The notes under the pieces are model-generated. The model was not told the DNA's origin and made no database searches. It saw only the letters and a list, made by a program, of their open reading frames with translations. The position numbers and the translations under genes were made by a program. Of a stretch of DNA of 21,195 nt, positions 5,400 to 13,773 are shown in pieces; within the stretch, counting starts at the first letter, position 1, and every line of letters starts with the position of its first letter. Source of the DNA: Desulfosudis sp034189195 (GTDB lineage Bacteria; Desulfobacterota; Desulfobacteria; Desulfobacterales; Desulfosudaceae); the NCBI GenBank assembly GCA_034189195.1, contig JAXHVI010000112.1:1-21195 (forward strand), written 5' to 3'.

Positions 5400-8090
5400 T
5401 CATCGGCGTTTCCACCAGCCGTCGGGGTCATTTGCGTAGCGCATGGCAAATTCCAGCTCGTCCTCGCGGGTGCGGACCTTTTCATCCAGCCGGGCGTAAA
5501 GGATCTTTCTTAAGATTTCGCTGTAGAGCGGGCCCGGGGCGATGCCGATCTCGTTTAAGTCCTTGCCCTTGATCAGGGGCGCAACATGCTGAAGGGTGAG
5601 GATGTAGTGGGAGATGTGTTTTTTCACGGTGTCGCTGTCGGTCACGGACATGACGTACAGCATCTGCTCCACCCTGAAGCCGAACAGCCGCTGGTAAAGC
5701 TCGCTGTTTTTTATCCCCGGATTGCGCTGAATCCAGTGGAGAAAGGTGTCTGCCTCGCGCCGGCCGGCGTCGGCCAGCTCCCGGTGGCGGGGCGGCAGTT
5801 CCAGCCGGTCGCACAGATTCCCGGTGATGGGCTGGTCCATGCCCCGCATCAGGACCATGAGGTAGACCATCCACTTCATGTAGGGCTTGTCCACGAACAG
5901 CAGGTCGTACCACGACACCGCCTCCCGGGTGGCGTGCAGCGCGGCCACGGTCTTCTTGTCGATTTTCAGTGCCTCGTGCAGGGAGACCAGCAGATTGAAC
6001 TCGGCCAGCCGCTCAATGGCCGGCACCGGATCATCCTCTTCCAGGATCTGCCGCAGCTCGCCAAAGACCCGGTGGCCACTCAGGCGCCGGAAGAAATCCA
6101 TTTTTACCGCGTTTTTGATCAGCCCCTCGGTCATTTTGCCGATGGTAAACCCGAACCGCTGCTCAAACCGCACGGCCCGGAAGATGCGGGTGGGGTCTTC
6201 CACAAAGCTTAAGCTGTGCAGCACGCGGATGGTCTTTTCCTTGATGTCCCGCTGGGCCGAGAAAAAGTCCACCAGCAGGCCGAACTTGTCCGGGTTCAGG
6301 CAGACGGCCAGGGTGTTGATGGTAAAATCCCGGCGGAACAGATCCAGCTTGATGGAGCTCATCTCCACCGTGGGCAGGGCCGCGGGAAACTGGTAATACT
6401 CCAGCCGGGCCGAGGCCACGTCGATCTTGGAACCGTCGGCAAAGGTGATCACCGCGGTGCCGAATTTCCTGTAGTAGTGGACCCGGGCCTTCATTCGACC
6501 GGCAAACTCCCTGGCAAAGGCGATGCCGTCGCCTTCGATCACGATGTCCACATCCTCGGTGGACCGGGAAAGAAACAGGTCCCGCACGAATCCGCCCACC
6601 ACGTAGGCGCTGTACCCCAGCTCCGCCGCGGTGTCGCCCGCGCTTTTGAGAATGTCCAGAACAGGGGGCGTCAGCCGCTCGTTCATCATCCGTTTGATGT
6701 CCCGGGTCTTGGGATGGGCCTGAATCTGGGTGGGGGCCGGCTGTCGCTGGTTGCCCGCCTCCCGCTGGTAGACCAGGGTGTTGAGCAGGTCGGTGCGGGT
6801 GATCACGCCGATGACGGCCCCGTTTTCCACCACCGGCAGCAGGCGCTGGCTGTTTTCAATGATCTTGCGCTGAATATCGGCCAGCTCGTCGTCGGGCCCG
6901 GCCAGGGAGAGGTCGGTGTTTATGTATTCGCTTACCGGTGCCTCCTCCAGCTTGTGATAGAGGATCTTTTCTATCACCTGGCGCGTGATGAATCCCAGCA
7001 GCCGGCCCCTGGCCTCCGGCTCTTCGGTGACCAGCAGGGCGTTGATGTTGTAGCGGGTCAAAAGCTCCCCGGCGGCCCGGCAGGAGATGTCCGGGGTGGC
7101 CGCAATTACCGGTGTGGACATGATCTCTCTTGCCAGGGTGGTTTTTCGGACCTGCATGCGCAGGATGGCCAGCAGCTCCTGCTCCACCTGGGGCAGGGTC
7201 ATGTGCTTGATGCCGGCCGAGGCGGCAAAGGGGTGGCCGCCGCCGCCAAAGGGGTTGAGAATCTGGCCGGCGTTCACCTCGTCCGCCTTGGAGCGGCCCA
7301 CGATATAGACCTTGTTGCCCATCTGGGCCAGGGCGAACAACACGTTGATGCCCTTCATCTTCTGCATCTTGTGAACCAGGAAGGCAAAGTCCGGCACATA
7401 CTCCTCGGTGTAGATGGAGGCAAGGGTTACGTCCATGCCGTTGATCTTGTGGGTCCGGGAGTTGTTGATCATGTTGTTTAAGATGCCCACCTGCTCCGGG
7501 GTCATCTCCCGGGAGACGATGTTGGCGATGGTGTTGATGCTGGCCCCTTTTTCAAGAAAAAAGGCGGCGGCGCTGAAATCCTTGGGCGTGGTGGAGGTAA
7601 AGGTGAAGCTGCCGGTGTCCTCATAGATGCCCAGGCACATCACCGTGGCCTCGTCCGGGGAGATGGGAATATCCTGTTCCTTCAGCATGCGGGCCAGAAT
7701 CGACACCGTGGCGCCGGTGGCCTCGTATACCCGAAGGTCGGCGGTCACGTCGCCGTCGGCGGCCGGATGGTGGTCGTAGACATGGACCTCCAGGCCCGGG
7801 TTGGCCAGCAGGTCGGCCGTTTTTCCGATGCGGTCCTTCTGGCTGGTGTCCACCAGCACCAGCCGGGAGACCTTTGATCCGTCGATCTGGCCGATGTCGC
7901 CCATGTTGAACAGGTAGGCCATGGAGTTGATGAAAAAGTTGCGCAGGTTCTTTTCGCTGGAGCCGGGCAGCACCACGATGGAGCCGGGATAGAGCTTCTG
8001 GGCCGCCAGCACCGACGCAATGGCGTCAAAGTCGGCGTTGATGTGGGTGGAGATGACCGTGAGGCCGTCTTTGTCTGCTGTCTGGTTCAC
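5400..8090 (-). CDS. DHH/DHHA1 - CBS - tRNA nucleotidyltransferase (CCA/A-adding type) fusion
   Basis: This is an 896-residue three-part protein. Residues 12-310 are a DHH phosphoesterase module: HINADFDAIAS (16-26), YDHHP (105-109), and the DHHA1 motif FGGGGHPFAASAG (281-293). Residues 320-440 form a CBS pair (IMSTPVIAATPD; RLLPVVENGAVIGVITRTDLL), likely binding adenine nucleotides. Residues 470-890 are a class II nucleotidyltransferase with VVGGFVRDLF (497-506), catalytic EDVDIV (512-517), RRDFTINTLA (586-595) and EDPTRIFRAVRF (631-642). The same domain order occurs in the A-adding enzyme of Aquifex and in Geobacter-type proteins, where CC- and A-addition are split or a poly(A) polymerase is present. 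Which activity applies here cannot be told from sequence alone. The start is GTG, with AAGGA nine bases upstream. Confidence 0.92.
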   Translation of the reverse strand: MNQTADKDGLTVISTHINADFDAIASVLAAQKLYPGSIVVLPGSSEKNLRNFFINSMAYLFNMGDIGQIDGSKVSRLVLVDTSQKDRIGKTADLLANPGLEVHVYDHHPAADGDVTADLRVYEATGATVSILARMLKEQDIPISPDEATVMCLGIYEDTGSFTFTSTTPKDFSAAAFFLEKGASINTIANIVSREMTPEQVGILNNMINNSRTHKINGMDVTLASIYTEEYVPDFAFLVHKMQKMKGINVLFALAQMGNKVYIVGRSKADEVNAGQILNPFGGGGHPFAASAGIKHMTLPQVEQELLAILRMQVRKTTLAREIMSTPVIAATPDISCRAAGELLTRYNINALLVTEEPEARGRLLGFITRQVIEKILYHKLEEAPVSEYINTDLSLAGPDDELADIQRKIIENSQRLLPVVENGAVIGVITRTDLLNTLVYQREAGNQRQPAPTQIQAHPKTRDIKRMMNERLTPPVLDILKSAGDTAAELGYSAYVVGGFVRDLFLSRSTEDVDIVIEGDGIAFAREFAGRMKARVHYYRKFGTAVITFADGSKIDVASARLEYYQFPAALPTVEMSSIKLDLFRRDFTINTLAVCLNPDKFGLLVDFFSAQRDIKEKTIRVLHSLSFVEDPTRIFRAVRFEQRFGFTIGKMTEGLIKNAVKMDFFRRLSGHRVFGELRQILEEDDPVPAIERLAEFNLLVSLHEALKIDKKTVAALHATREAVSWYDLLFVDKPYMKWMVYLMVLMRGMDQPITGNLCDRLELPPRHRELADAGRREADTFLHWIQRNPGIKNSELYQRLFGFRVEQMLYVMSVTDSDTVKKHISHYILTLQHVAPLIKGKDLNEIGIAPGPLYSEILRKILYARLDEKVRTREDELEFAMRYANDPDGWWKRR

Positions 8091-8160
8091 CGGGAATGGT
8101 CCTTGCCACCTGCGCGGGTGTTTTCACTCATTGTCGACATGACCGCCCCCAGGGCCGGTC

Positions 8161-8174
8161 GATATTTGAATATC
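8161..8174. promoter_or_regulatory. 14-bp palindrome at the predicted start site of the DHH-CBS-CCA gene
   Basis: GATATT-TG-AATATC is a perfect 6-2-6 inverted repeat. It lies just downstream of the predicted -10 box on the minus strand, covering the expected transcription start. That is a typical place for a repressor operator. No regulator can be named. Confidence 0.4.
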
Positions 8175-8176
8175 TG

Positions 8177-8205
8177 ACAATAGGGTATATCGTTTTTTTT
8201 ATCAA
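8177..8205 (-). promoter_or_regulatory. Probable sigma-70 promoter of the DHH-CBS-CCA gene
   Basis: On the minus strand TTGATA (8200-8205) and TATTGT (8177-8182) are 17 bases apart in an AT-rich island within GC-rich DNA. The start site would fall near 8170, leaving a leader of about 80 bases before the GTG at 8090. Confidence 0.5.
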
Positions 8206-8406
8206 GCAACGGTACTCAAACGGCAGATCGCGCTTCAAGAAACTTTCATGTCCCGCACGGCCCTCCCGTACCCGTCATTACCCGGCTCGACGGCGCCGCA
8301 ATGGGCGGGGGCGTTGTTATGGAGACGGGCCGGGCTTAAAACATTCAGGTTTGTAGTGTGCCCGTAAGGGCATTCAGCAGAACGGTATCAACGAACGGCC
8401 TCTGAT
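8206..8406. other. Non-coding decayed stretch
   Basis: No convincing gene is seen. A plus-strand frame ending at 8339 contains PVITRLDGAAMGGG, which faintly recalls the enoyl-CoA hydratase motif, but it is only about 22 residues long. A small hairpin TGCCC-GTAA-GGGCA lies near 8358-8371. The stretch separates the fusion gene promoter from the repeat and pseudogene cluster. Confidence 0.4.
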
Positions 8407-8439
8407 GGGTGCCACGGGCCAGGCGACAGCTTGCCCGTG
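8407..8439 (+). repeat. REP-like palindrome, single copy
   Basis: GGGTGCCACGGGCCAGGCG followed by an AGCTTGCCCGTG end forms a stem CACGGGC/GCCCGTG. It matches the copies at 20416-20447 and 20472-20503 apart from one inserted base. The size, palindromic core and fixed GGGTGCC head are typical of REPs mobilised by RAYT transposases. A RAYT fragment lies at the window start. Confidence 0.75.
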
Positions 8440-8451
8440 TTTGTTTTAAAC

Positions 8452-8528
8452 GTCATTGCGGAGGAGCAACGCGACGAGGCAATCTCCATCGCATACGGCA
8501 AAGACTGCTTTGCTTCGCTTGCAATGAC
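8452..8528. repeat. GTCATTGC inverted-repeat element (MITE-like), 77 bp
   Basis: The element is bounded by GTCATTGC (8452-8459) and its exact complement GCAATGAC (8521-8528). The inside carries the GGAGGAGC...GCGACGAGGCAATCTC series known from dispersed repeats in many bacterial genomes. A second, half-length copy lies at 21008-21040. It is non-coding and lies just downstream of the mpl remnant. Confidence 0.7.
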
Positions 8529-8558
8529 ACAGAGTGCGTTCAAAATTGCTTTCCCTGG

Positions 8559-8999
8559 CTAAAGCCCTTTCAGCAGCTTCTCATGAATATTGTCAAACCC
8601 GTGTTGGACATCACCAGCACCACATCCCCGGCAGCGGACCTGTCCTTTAGAAAATCCACGATGGCGTCGGCCCCGTCAAAACGGTACGCCTCCTTGCCCC
8701 TTTTAATCAGGTCATCGGCCGGCTGCTGTGAAGAAAACCGCATGCCCCCGGGCACCTTTTCCGGCAGGGGCACCCGGCTGACACACACCATGTCCGCCAG
8801 GTCAAAGGCCTTTGCGTAATCCTGCTGGAACACGTTGCGCATGCCGGTGCTGGTCCGGGGTTCAAACACCGCGATCAGCCGTCCCTCCGGGTAAAACGGC
8901 CGAACCCCGGCAATGGTCGCGGCCACGGCCGTGGGATGGTGGGCACAATCGTCCATCACCGTAACCCCGCGCACCACGCCCCGCACCTCCTGCCGCCGC
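8559..8999 (-). pseudogene. mpl: Remnant of UDP-MurNAc:L-Ala-gamma-D-Glu-meso-DAP ligase (murein tripeptide recycling)
   Basis: The fragment encodes the C-terminal domain of the Mpl-type Mur ligase, which re-attaches recycled murein tripeptide to UDP-MurNAc. Visible motifs are RRQEVRGVVRGVTVMDD, CAHHPTAV, RLIAVFEPRTSTGMRNVFQ and VVLVMSN. It is broken at both ends. Upstream, similarity starts abruptly at about 8999 and a TAA lies in frame three codons further out (9008-9010), so the N-terminal and ATP-binding central domains are gone. Downstream, after VMSN, the frame loses register by one base. The original tail GFDNIHEKLLKGL followed by TAG (8559-8561) is still readable in the next frame, while the shifted frame stops at 8570. 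A minus-strand GTG at 8986 opens 138 codons, but I do not think this is a functional gene. Confidence 0.85.
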
Positions 9000-9000
9000 C

Positions 9001-9208
9001 CGGATGCTTAATGGGCGCGGCTTGAAGGTGACCGAAAGGTGAACCGACAGGCGAGAATGTCTACCGTCGATTAATTTTTATTCGGCCGAAAGGCGGTTTG
9101 CGGGAAGTTACGTGCAAAATTCAGGAATAAGATTGTTGAATTTGTAAAAAGTTATAGCCATACCCCCTTTGGTGCCTGTAGAATAGGCCAAAATCGTTTT
9201 TATGCCCC
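9001..9208. other. Intergenic region before the debranching enzyme; possible structured-RNA remnant
   Basis: No gene is seen. Bases 9020-9096 hold two short stems capped by GAAA tetraloops (ACC-GAAA-GGT at 9031-9040 and GCC-GAAA-GGC at 9085-9094). Between them lies GACA...TGTC, a pattern loosely recalling group II intron pieces. Bases 9100-9208 are AT-rich and probably contain the debranching enzyme promoter, but I find no convincing -35/-10 or -24/-12 pair. Confidence 0.35.
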
Positions 9209-12200
9209 ATGAAAGGCACCGGCTCCGCCATGACCGACACACGCCATCTTTATCAGCAGCCGGCTCCCGGCTCCCGCATGCTGCGGTTCCGGGGCGACAC
9301 CGTGACCTTTGTGCTGGAGCTGTCTGAACCGGCCGAGGGCGCGGCCTGGATCCGCACCAACATCGGCCACGGCGCCATGGTGCGGCGGGCCGTGATCGAC
9401 GCGGTGGAAGCCGATATCCCGCCCCTTGGCAAGGAGTGGTTTGATATTCTTATGACCAGGGAGACCGGCACCCGGTTTTCCATCACGCTGCCCCTGGCCG
9501 AGGTGGGCCATTTTGAGGCCAAGTGCTTTTTCATGGGTGCCGGTGAGACGATTCCGGCATGGCCGGAAGGCCCTAACACGGAGATCAACGTGGGGCCGGC
9601 CGGTACCTGCTGCGCCAACATCATCTACAACGCCTTTGTGCGCCAGTTCGGCCCCAACAAGAGCGGGGCCGGGCTGCCGGACCCGCGCGACGCGGCCTGC
9701 GTCGAACTGCTGGACAAAAAAGACTATACCGTGATTCCCAAATCCGGCACCTTCCGGGACCTGATCCGCCACCTGGACTTTATCACCGGCATGCTGGGAT
9801 GCCGGGTGATTCACCTGCTGCCCATTCACCCCACGCCCACCACCTACGGCCGCATGGGCCGGTTCGGCAGCCCCTATGCGGCCTTGAGCTTTACCGGGGT
9901 GGATCCGGCCCTGGCCGTGTTTGACCCAAAGGCCACGCCCCTGGAGCAGTTTGCCGAACTGGTGGACGCCATTCACGCCCGCTACGCGAAGCTGATTCTT
10001 GACATCGCGGTCAACCACACCGGATGGGCCGCCACCCTGCACGAGACCCATCCCGAATGGCTCAAGCGGGACCATGACGGTAAAATCCAGGTGCCCGGGG
10101 CCTGGGGCGTCACCTGGAGCGACCTGACCAGCCTGGACTATTCGAAAAAGGATCTGTGGCAGTACATTGCCGACGTTTTTCTCACCTGGTGCCGCCGGGG
10201 TGTGGACGGGTTCCGGTGCGACGCCGGATACATGATTCCGGTGCCGGCCTGGACCTATATCATTGCCGCGGTGCGGGACCAGTACCCGGACACCATCTTT
10301 TTTTTAGAAGGTTTGGGCGGCAAGATATCAGTGACCCGGGACCTGCTCAACCGGGCCGACTTCAACTGGGCCTACTCGGAGCTGTTCCAGAACTACGACC
10401 GGGCACAGATCGAACACTACCTGCCGGAAACCATCGACATCTCCCATACAGACGGCCTGGCCGTTCACTTTGCCGAAACCCACGACAACAACCGGCTGGC
10501 GGCCCGGTCCGTTGTGTGGGCAAAAATGCGCACGGCCCTGTGCGCCCTGACCTCGCATCACGGAGGGTTTGGTTTTGCCAACGGCGTGGAGTGGCTGGCC
10601 ACGGTCAAAATCGATGTGCATGACGCCTCGTCCCTGAACTGGGGTAACCCGGAAAACCAGACCGGCCATATCCGGCGGCTCACCATTCTGCTGCGCACCC
10701 ATCCGGCCTTTTTCGAAAAGGTGGAGATGCACCTGATCGGCCAGGGGCCGGGCAACCATCTGGTCCTGCTGCGCCGCCACCTGCCGTCGGGCAGGGCACT
10801 GATAGTGGCGGCCAACCTGGACGACCGGCACCCCACACCCTGCGCGTGGGCCGCGCCGCCGGAATTTACCGGCCTGGATTATATCGACCTTTTAACCCAA
10901 GCCCCCTTTGCGGTGACCGTGGACGGCTCCCGGCATGCCTGCGACCTGGAGCCGGGCCAGGTGGTGTGCCTGACCACCGACGACAGCGACCTGCACCTGC
11001 TGCAGCAACCGGACGACCTCTCTTTTATTCCGCCGAAAATTCTGGATCAGCGGCTGCGGGCCAAGGTCCTGGATATCTTTTGCCATTATTACAACACGGT
11101 CAACGTGGCCGGCCTGGACCTGGCCGGCCTGGACCGGCAACTGGCCAAAGACCCGGCGGCCTGCTGCCGCCTTCTGAACCCGCACAGCGATGAACCCCGG
11201 GTGGCGCGCTGGCAGTGGCCCGCTGACACCCGGCGGGAGGTGATGGTGCCGCCCGGCCATTTCCTGCTGGTTTCGGCCCCGGACCCGTTTTGCGCCACGG
11301 TGATGGAGGCCGGGCCGGCCGGCCGGAAAACCGTTGGGTGTGAAGAGAGCCTGCCGGCGGCGAACGGCACCTTTTTTGCCCTGTTTGCGCCGTGGCCGGA
11401 ACCCGCAACGCCGGCCCGGCGGACGATTCACCTGGTGGTGTATGAAAAACAGGAAAACCGCCATGCCGAAGGTCACCTGCTTTTTCTGGGCGATGCGCCT
11501 GATCCCCGGGTTTCAACAACTTTCACCCGCACCGACCTGGCCGGCGGCGACCACCTGCTGCTGTCCACCAACGGCCGGGGCGGCATGTGCCGGGCCCACG
11601 CGTGGTGGGGAAGGCTGGCCAGCAAGTACGACGCCCTGCTGGGGGCCAACCTGAATCCCGATTTTCCCGAAGACCGGCGCATTCTGTTTGCCCGGTGCCG
11701 GGCCTGGGTCGTATTCCAGGGCTACTCCCAGGAGATCTGCTTTGACTGCCTGGATACGTTTGCCTGTCAGGAAAACCGCGGAATCTGGGCCTTCAAGGTG
11801 CCGGTGGGCCAGGGCCAGAACATCGACCTGGTGGTCACCGTTGCCATGGCGCCGGGTGAAAACCGCACCGATATCACCTTTGACCGCCTGCCCGCCGGCG
11901 ACCACCCGGAAAAACTGGCCGACACGTCGCCGGTTCGCCTGATCCTGCGGCCCGACATCGAGGACCGGAGCTTTCACGAAACCACCAAGGCTTTTGCCGG
12001 GCCGGAGCATGCCTGGCCCGCCGCGATCACGGCCCTGGCCGACGGGTTTGTCTTTGCCCCGGCCCCGGAACGGCGCCTGACCCTGACAGTTGCGGGCGGC
12101 ACCTTTGTGCCCGAGCCCGAGTGGTACTACATGGTCCACCGGCCCCTGGAGGCCGACCGGGGCATGGACCCGTCGTCCGACCTGTTCAGCCCGGGCTATA

Positions 12201-13516
12201 TCTTTGTTCCTTTTGAAGGCGGACAAAGCGCCCGCCTGACCGCATCCGCGGAAGCAGCGGTTGGAGAGACGGCCGGTGCGCCTGTCCTGCCGGCCCATAA
12301 ACCTGCTGCCTCCGATGTTCCCGCACAAACCCTGGCGCGGGCCGCCCTTGACGCCTACGTGGTGCGCCGCACGCCTTTTCTGTCGGTTATCGCCGGGTAT
12401 CCCTGGTTTCTGGACTGGGGCCGGGACTCCCTGATCTTTACCCGGGGCCTGATTGCCGCGGACATGACCGGCGAGGCCCTGGCCGTATTAAAGCAGTTCG
12501 GCCGGTTTGAAGAGCGCGGCACCCTGCCCAACATGATCGCCGGCGACAATGCCGGCAACCGGGACACGTCGGACGCGCCCCTGTGGTTTATCACGGCCTG
12601 CGCCGACCTGGTCCACCGCCATCCGGACAAAAACGTTCTTTCCGAACCCTGCGGGGACCGGACCCTGGCCGAGGTGCTGGTCTCCATCGGCGAGGCCTAT
12701 GTCAGGGGCACCCCCAACGGCATCCGCGTGGATCCGGCCTCCGGCCTTGTTTACAGCCCGGCCCATTTTACCTGGATGGACACCGATTTTCCGGCCTGCA
12801 CGCCCCGGCAGGGGTACTGCGTTGAAATTCAGGCCCTGTGGCACGCGGGCCTGACCTTTCTGGCCGCCATCGACCCGTCAGGCCGCAACAACTGGAAAGA
12901 CCTGGCAGGCCGGGTAAAAGAGGCCATCACTCAAAAATTTGTGCTGCCCCAGGGGTATCTTGCCGACTGCCTTCACGCTCAGGCCGGGGAGCCAGCGGAA
13001 ACCGCCGCGCCCGACGACGCCCTTCGGCCCAACCAGCTTTTTGCCATTACCCTGGGCGCGATTTCGGACACGGCCCTTGCCGCCTCCATTCTGGATGCCT
13101 GCCAGGTGCTGCTGGTGCCCGGCGCCATTCGCAGCCTGGCCGATGCGCCGGTGGCCCGGCCCCTGGAAATTGTTTACCACGGAAGGCGGCTCAACGATCC
13201 TTTTTACCCCTACCAGGGCCGTTACACCGGCGACGAAGACACCGGCCGCAAGCCCGCCTACCACAACGGCACGGCCTGGACCTGGCCCTTTCCCGCCTAC
13301 TGCGAGGCTTGGGCCATGGTGTACGGACAGCCGGGAAAGAAAACAGCCCGGGCTTTGATGACCGGCAGCCTGGAACTGCTGCGCTCCGGATGCGTGGGCC
13401 ACTTTCCGGAAATCGTCGACGGCGACTGGCCCCACACCCACCGGGGGTGCGACGCCCAGGCCTGGGGAGCATCCGAATGGCTTCGCGTCCGGCGGCTTTT
13501 ACAGCAGCAGCCGTAA
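9209..13516 (+). CDS. Glycogen debranching enzyme, GH13 plus GH133 fusion
   Basis: This 1435-residue protein likely removes glycogen branch points with two activities. An N-terminal GH13 domain (about 140-560, 4-alpha-glucanotransferase type) carries all conserved regions: DIAVNHTG (265-272), GFRCDAG with nucleophile D338, FFLEG with acid/base E367, and ETHDNNR with H425 and D426. A long middle part (about 560-1030) has no motif I recognise. The C-terminal GH133 amylo-1,6-glucosidase domain shows YPWFLDWGRDSLIFTRG (D1069, D1073), LPNMIAGDNAGNRDTSDAPL, RQGYCVEIQALWHAG and YHNGTAWTWPFPAYCEAW. This order is the same as in eukaryotic debranching enzyme (AGL/Gdb1), unlike the single-domain bacterial GlgX. 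Neither ATG has a good ribosome site, and the ATG at 9230 is an alternative start. It lies 350 bp before the sigma-54 glycogen operon and serves the same pathway. No signal peptide is seen, so it is probably cytoplasmic. Confidence 0.93.
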   Translation: MKGTGSAMTDTRHLYQQPAPGSRMLRFRGDTVTFVLELSEPAEGAAWIRTNIGHGAMVRRAVIDAVEADIPPLGKEWFDILMTRETGTRFSITLPLAEVGHFEAKCFFMGAGETIPAWPEGPNTEINVGPAGTCCANIIYNAFVRQFGPNKSGAGLPDPRDAACVELLDKKDYTVIPKSGTFRDLIRHLDFITGMLGCRVIHLLPIHPTPTTYGRMGRFGSPYAALSFTGVDPALAVFDPKATPLEQFAELVDAIHARYAKLILDIAVNHTGWAATLHETHPEWLKRDHDGKIQVPGAWGVTWSDLTSLDYSKKDLWQYIADVFLTWCRRGVDGFRCDAGYMIPVPAWTYIIAAVRDQYPDTIFFLEGLGGKISVTRDLLNRADFNWAYSELFQNYDRAQIEHYLPETIDISHTDGLAVHFAETHDNNRLAARSVVWAKMRTALCALTSHHGGFGFANGVEWLATVKIDVHDASSLNWGNPENQTGHIRRLTILLRTHPAFFEKVEMHLIGQGPGNHLVLLRRHLPSGRALIVAANLDDRHPTPCAWAAPPEFTGLDYIDLLTQAPFAVTVDGSRHACDLEPGQVVCLTTDDSDLHLLQQPDDLSFIPPKILDQRLRAKVLDIFCHYYNTVNVAGLDLAGLDRQLAKDPAACCRLLNPHSDEPRVARWQWPADTRREVMVPPGHFLLVSAPDPFCATVMEAGPAGRKTVGCEESLPAANGTFFALFAPWPEPATPARRTIHLVVYEKQENRHAEGHLLFLGDAPDPRVSTTFTRTDLAGGDHLLLSTNGRGGMCRAHAWWGRLASKYDALLGANLNPDFPEDRRILFARCRAWVVFQGYSQEICFDCLDTFACQENRGIWAFKVPVGQGQNIDLVVTVAMAPGENRTDITFDRLPAGDHPEKLADTSPVRLILRPDIEDRSFHETTKAFAGPEHAWPAAITALADGFVFAPAPERRLTLTVAGGTFVPEPEWYYMVHRPLEADRGMDPSSDLFSPGYIFVPFEGGQSARLTASAEAAVGETAGAPVLPAHKPAASDVPAQTLARAALDAYVVRRTPFLSVIAGYPWFLDWGRDSLIFTRGLIAADMTGEALAVLKQFGRFEERGTLPNMIAGDNAGNRDTSDAPLWFITACADLVHRHPDKNVLSEPCGDRTLAEVLVSIGEAYVRGTPNGIRVDPASGLVYSPAHFTWMDTDFPACTPRQGYCVEIQALWHAGLTFLAAIDPSGRNNWKDLAGRVKEAITQKFVLPQGYLADCLHAQAGEPAETAAPDDALRPNQLFAITLGAISDTALAASILDACQVLLVPGAIRSLADAPVARPLEIVYHGRRLNDPFYPYQGRYTGDEDTGRKPAYHNGTAWTWPFPAYCEAWAMVYGQPGKKTARALMTGSLELLRSGCVGHFPEIVDGDWPHTHRGCDAQAWGASEWLRVRRLLQQQP

Positions 13517-13773
13517 CCCTTGATAAAAAATTTTTCCGGTTGTAGGATGGGTTCTACAAATGGGGTTATGTCGCTTTGCAGGAGTTTGTTCCGGTTTTTC
13601 ACGGTCTGCCTGACAAGGATATGTTCACTGTGTAAAATTTTTTATCACTCTTGTTTTTTCTGGCACGGTGCTGTTTCCGATCCCGGGAAATGTTTAAAAC
13701 TCCGTCTAATACTTTTTTTACAATGCTTTAAACGAACCATCACCCGAACACTGCACAATACTTCGTATGGCTT
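13517..13773. other. AT-rich intergenic region upstream of the sigma-54 site, with possible activator sites
   Basis: No gene is seen; a long frame reading into the CBM48 gene is non-coding in this part. A small hairpin TTGTAG...CTACAA lies just after the debranching gene. GTTTAAA (13692-13698) and TTTAAAC (13727-13733) form an inverted pair 35 bp apart. They lie about 70-110 bp upstream of the predicted transcription start, a plausible place for an enhancer-binding protein. Confidence 0.4.

Noticed and set aside
6216..7481. A 421-codon plus-strand frame
   Set aside because: It is antisense to the DHH-CBS-nucleotidyltransferase gene and has no recognisable motif.
9200..10075. A 291-codon minus-strand frame at the debranching enzyme start
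   Set aside because: It is antisense to conserved GH13-domain coding sequence and has G/H/V-rich shadow composition.
13661..13676. A second sigma-54-like site (TGGCAC-GGTGC-TGTT)
   Set aside because: The -12 element is not TTGC and the GG-N10-GC spacing fails.
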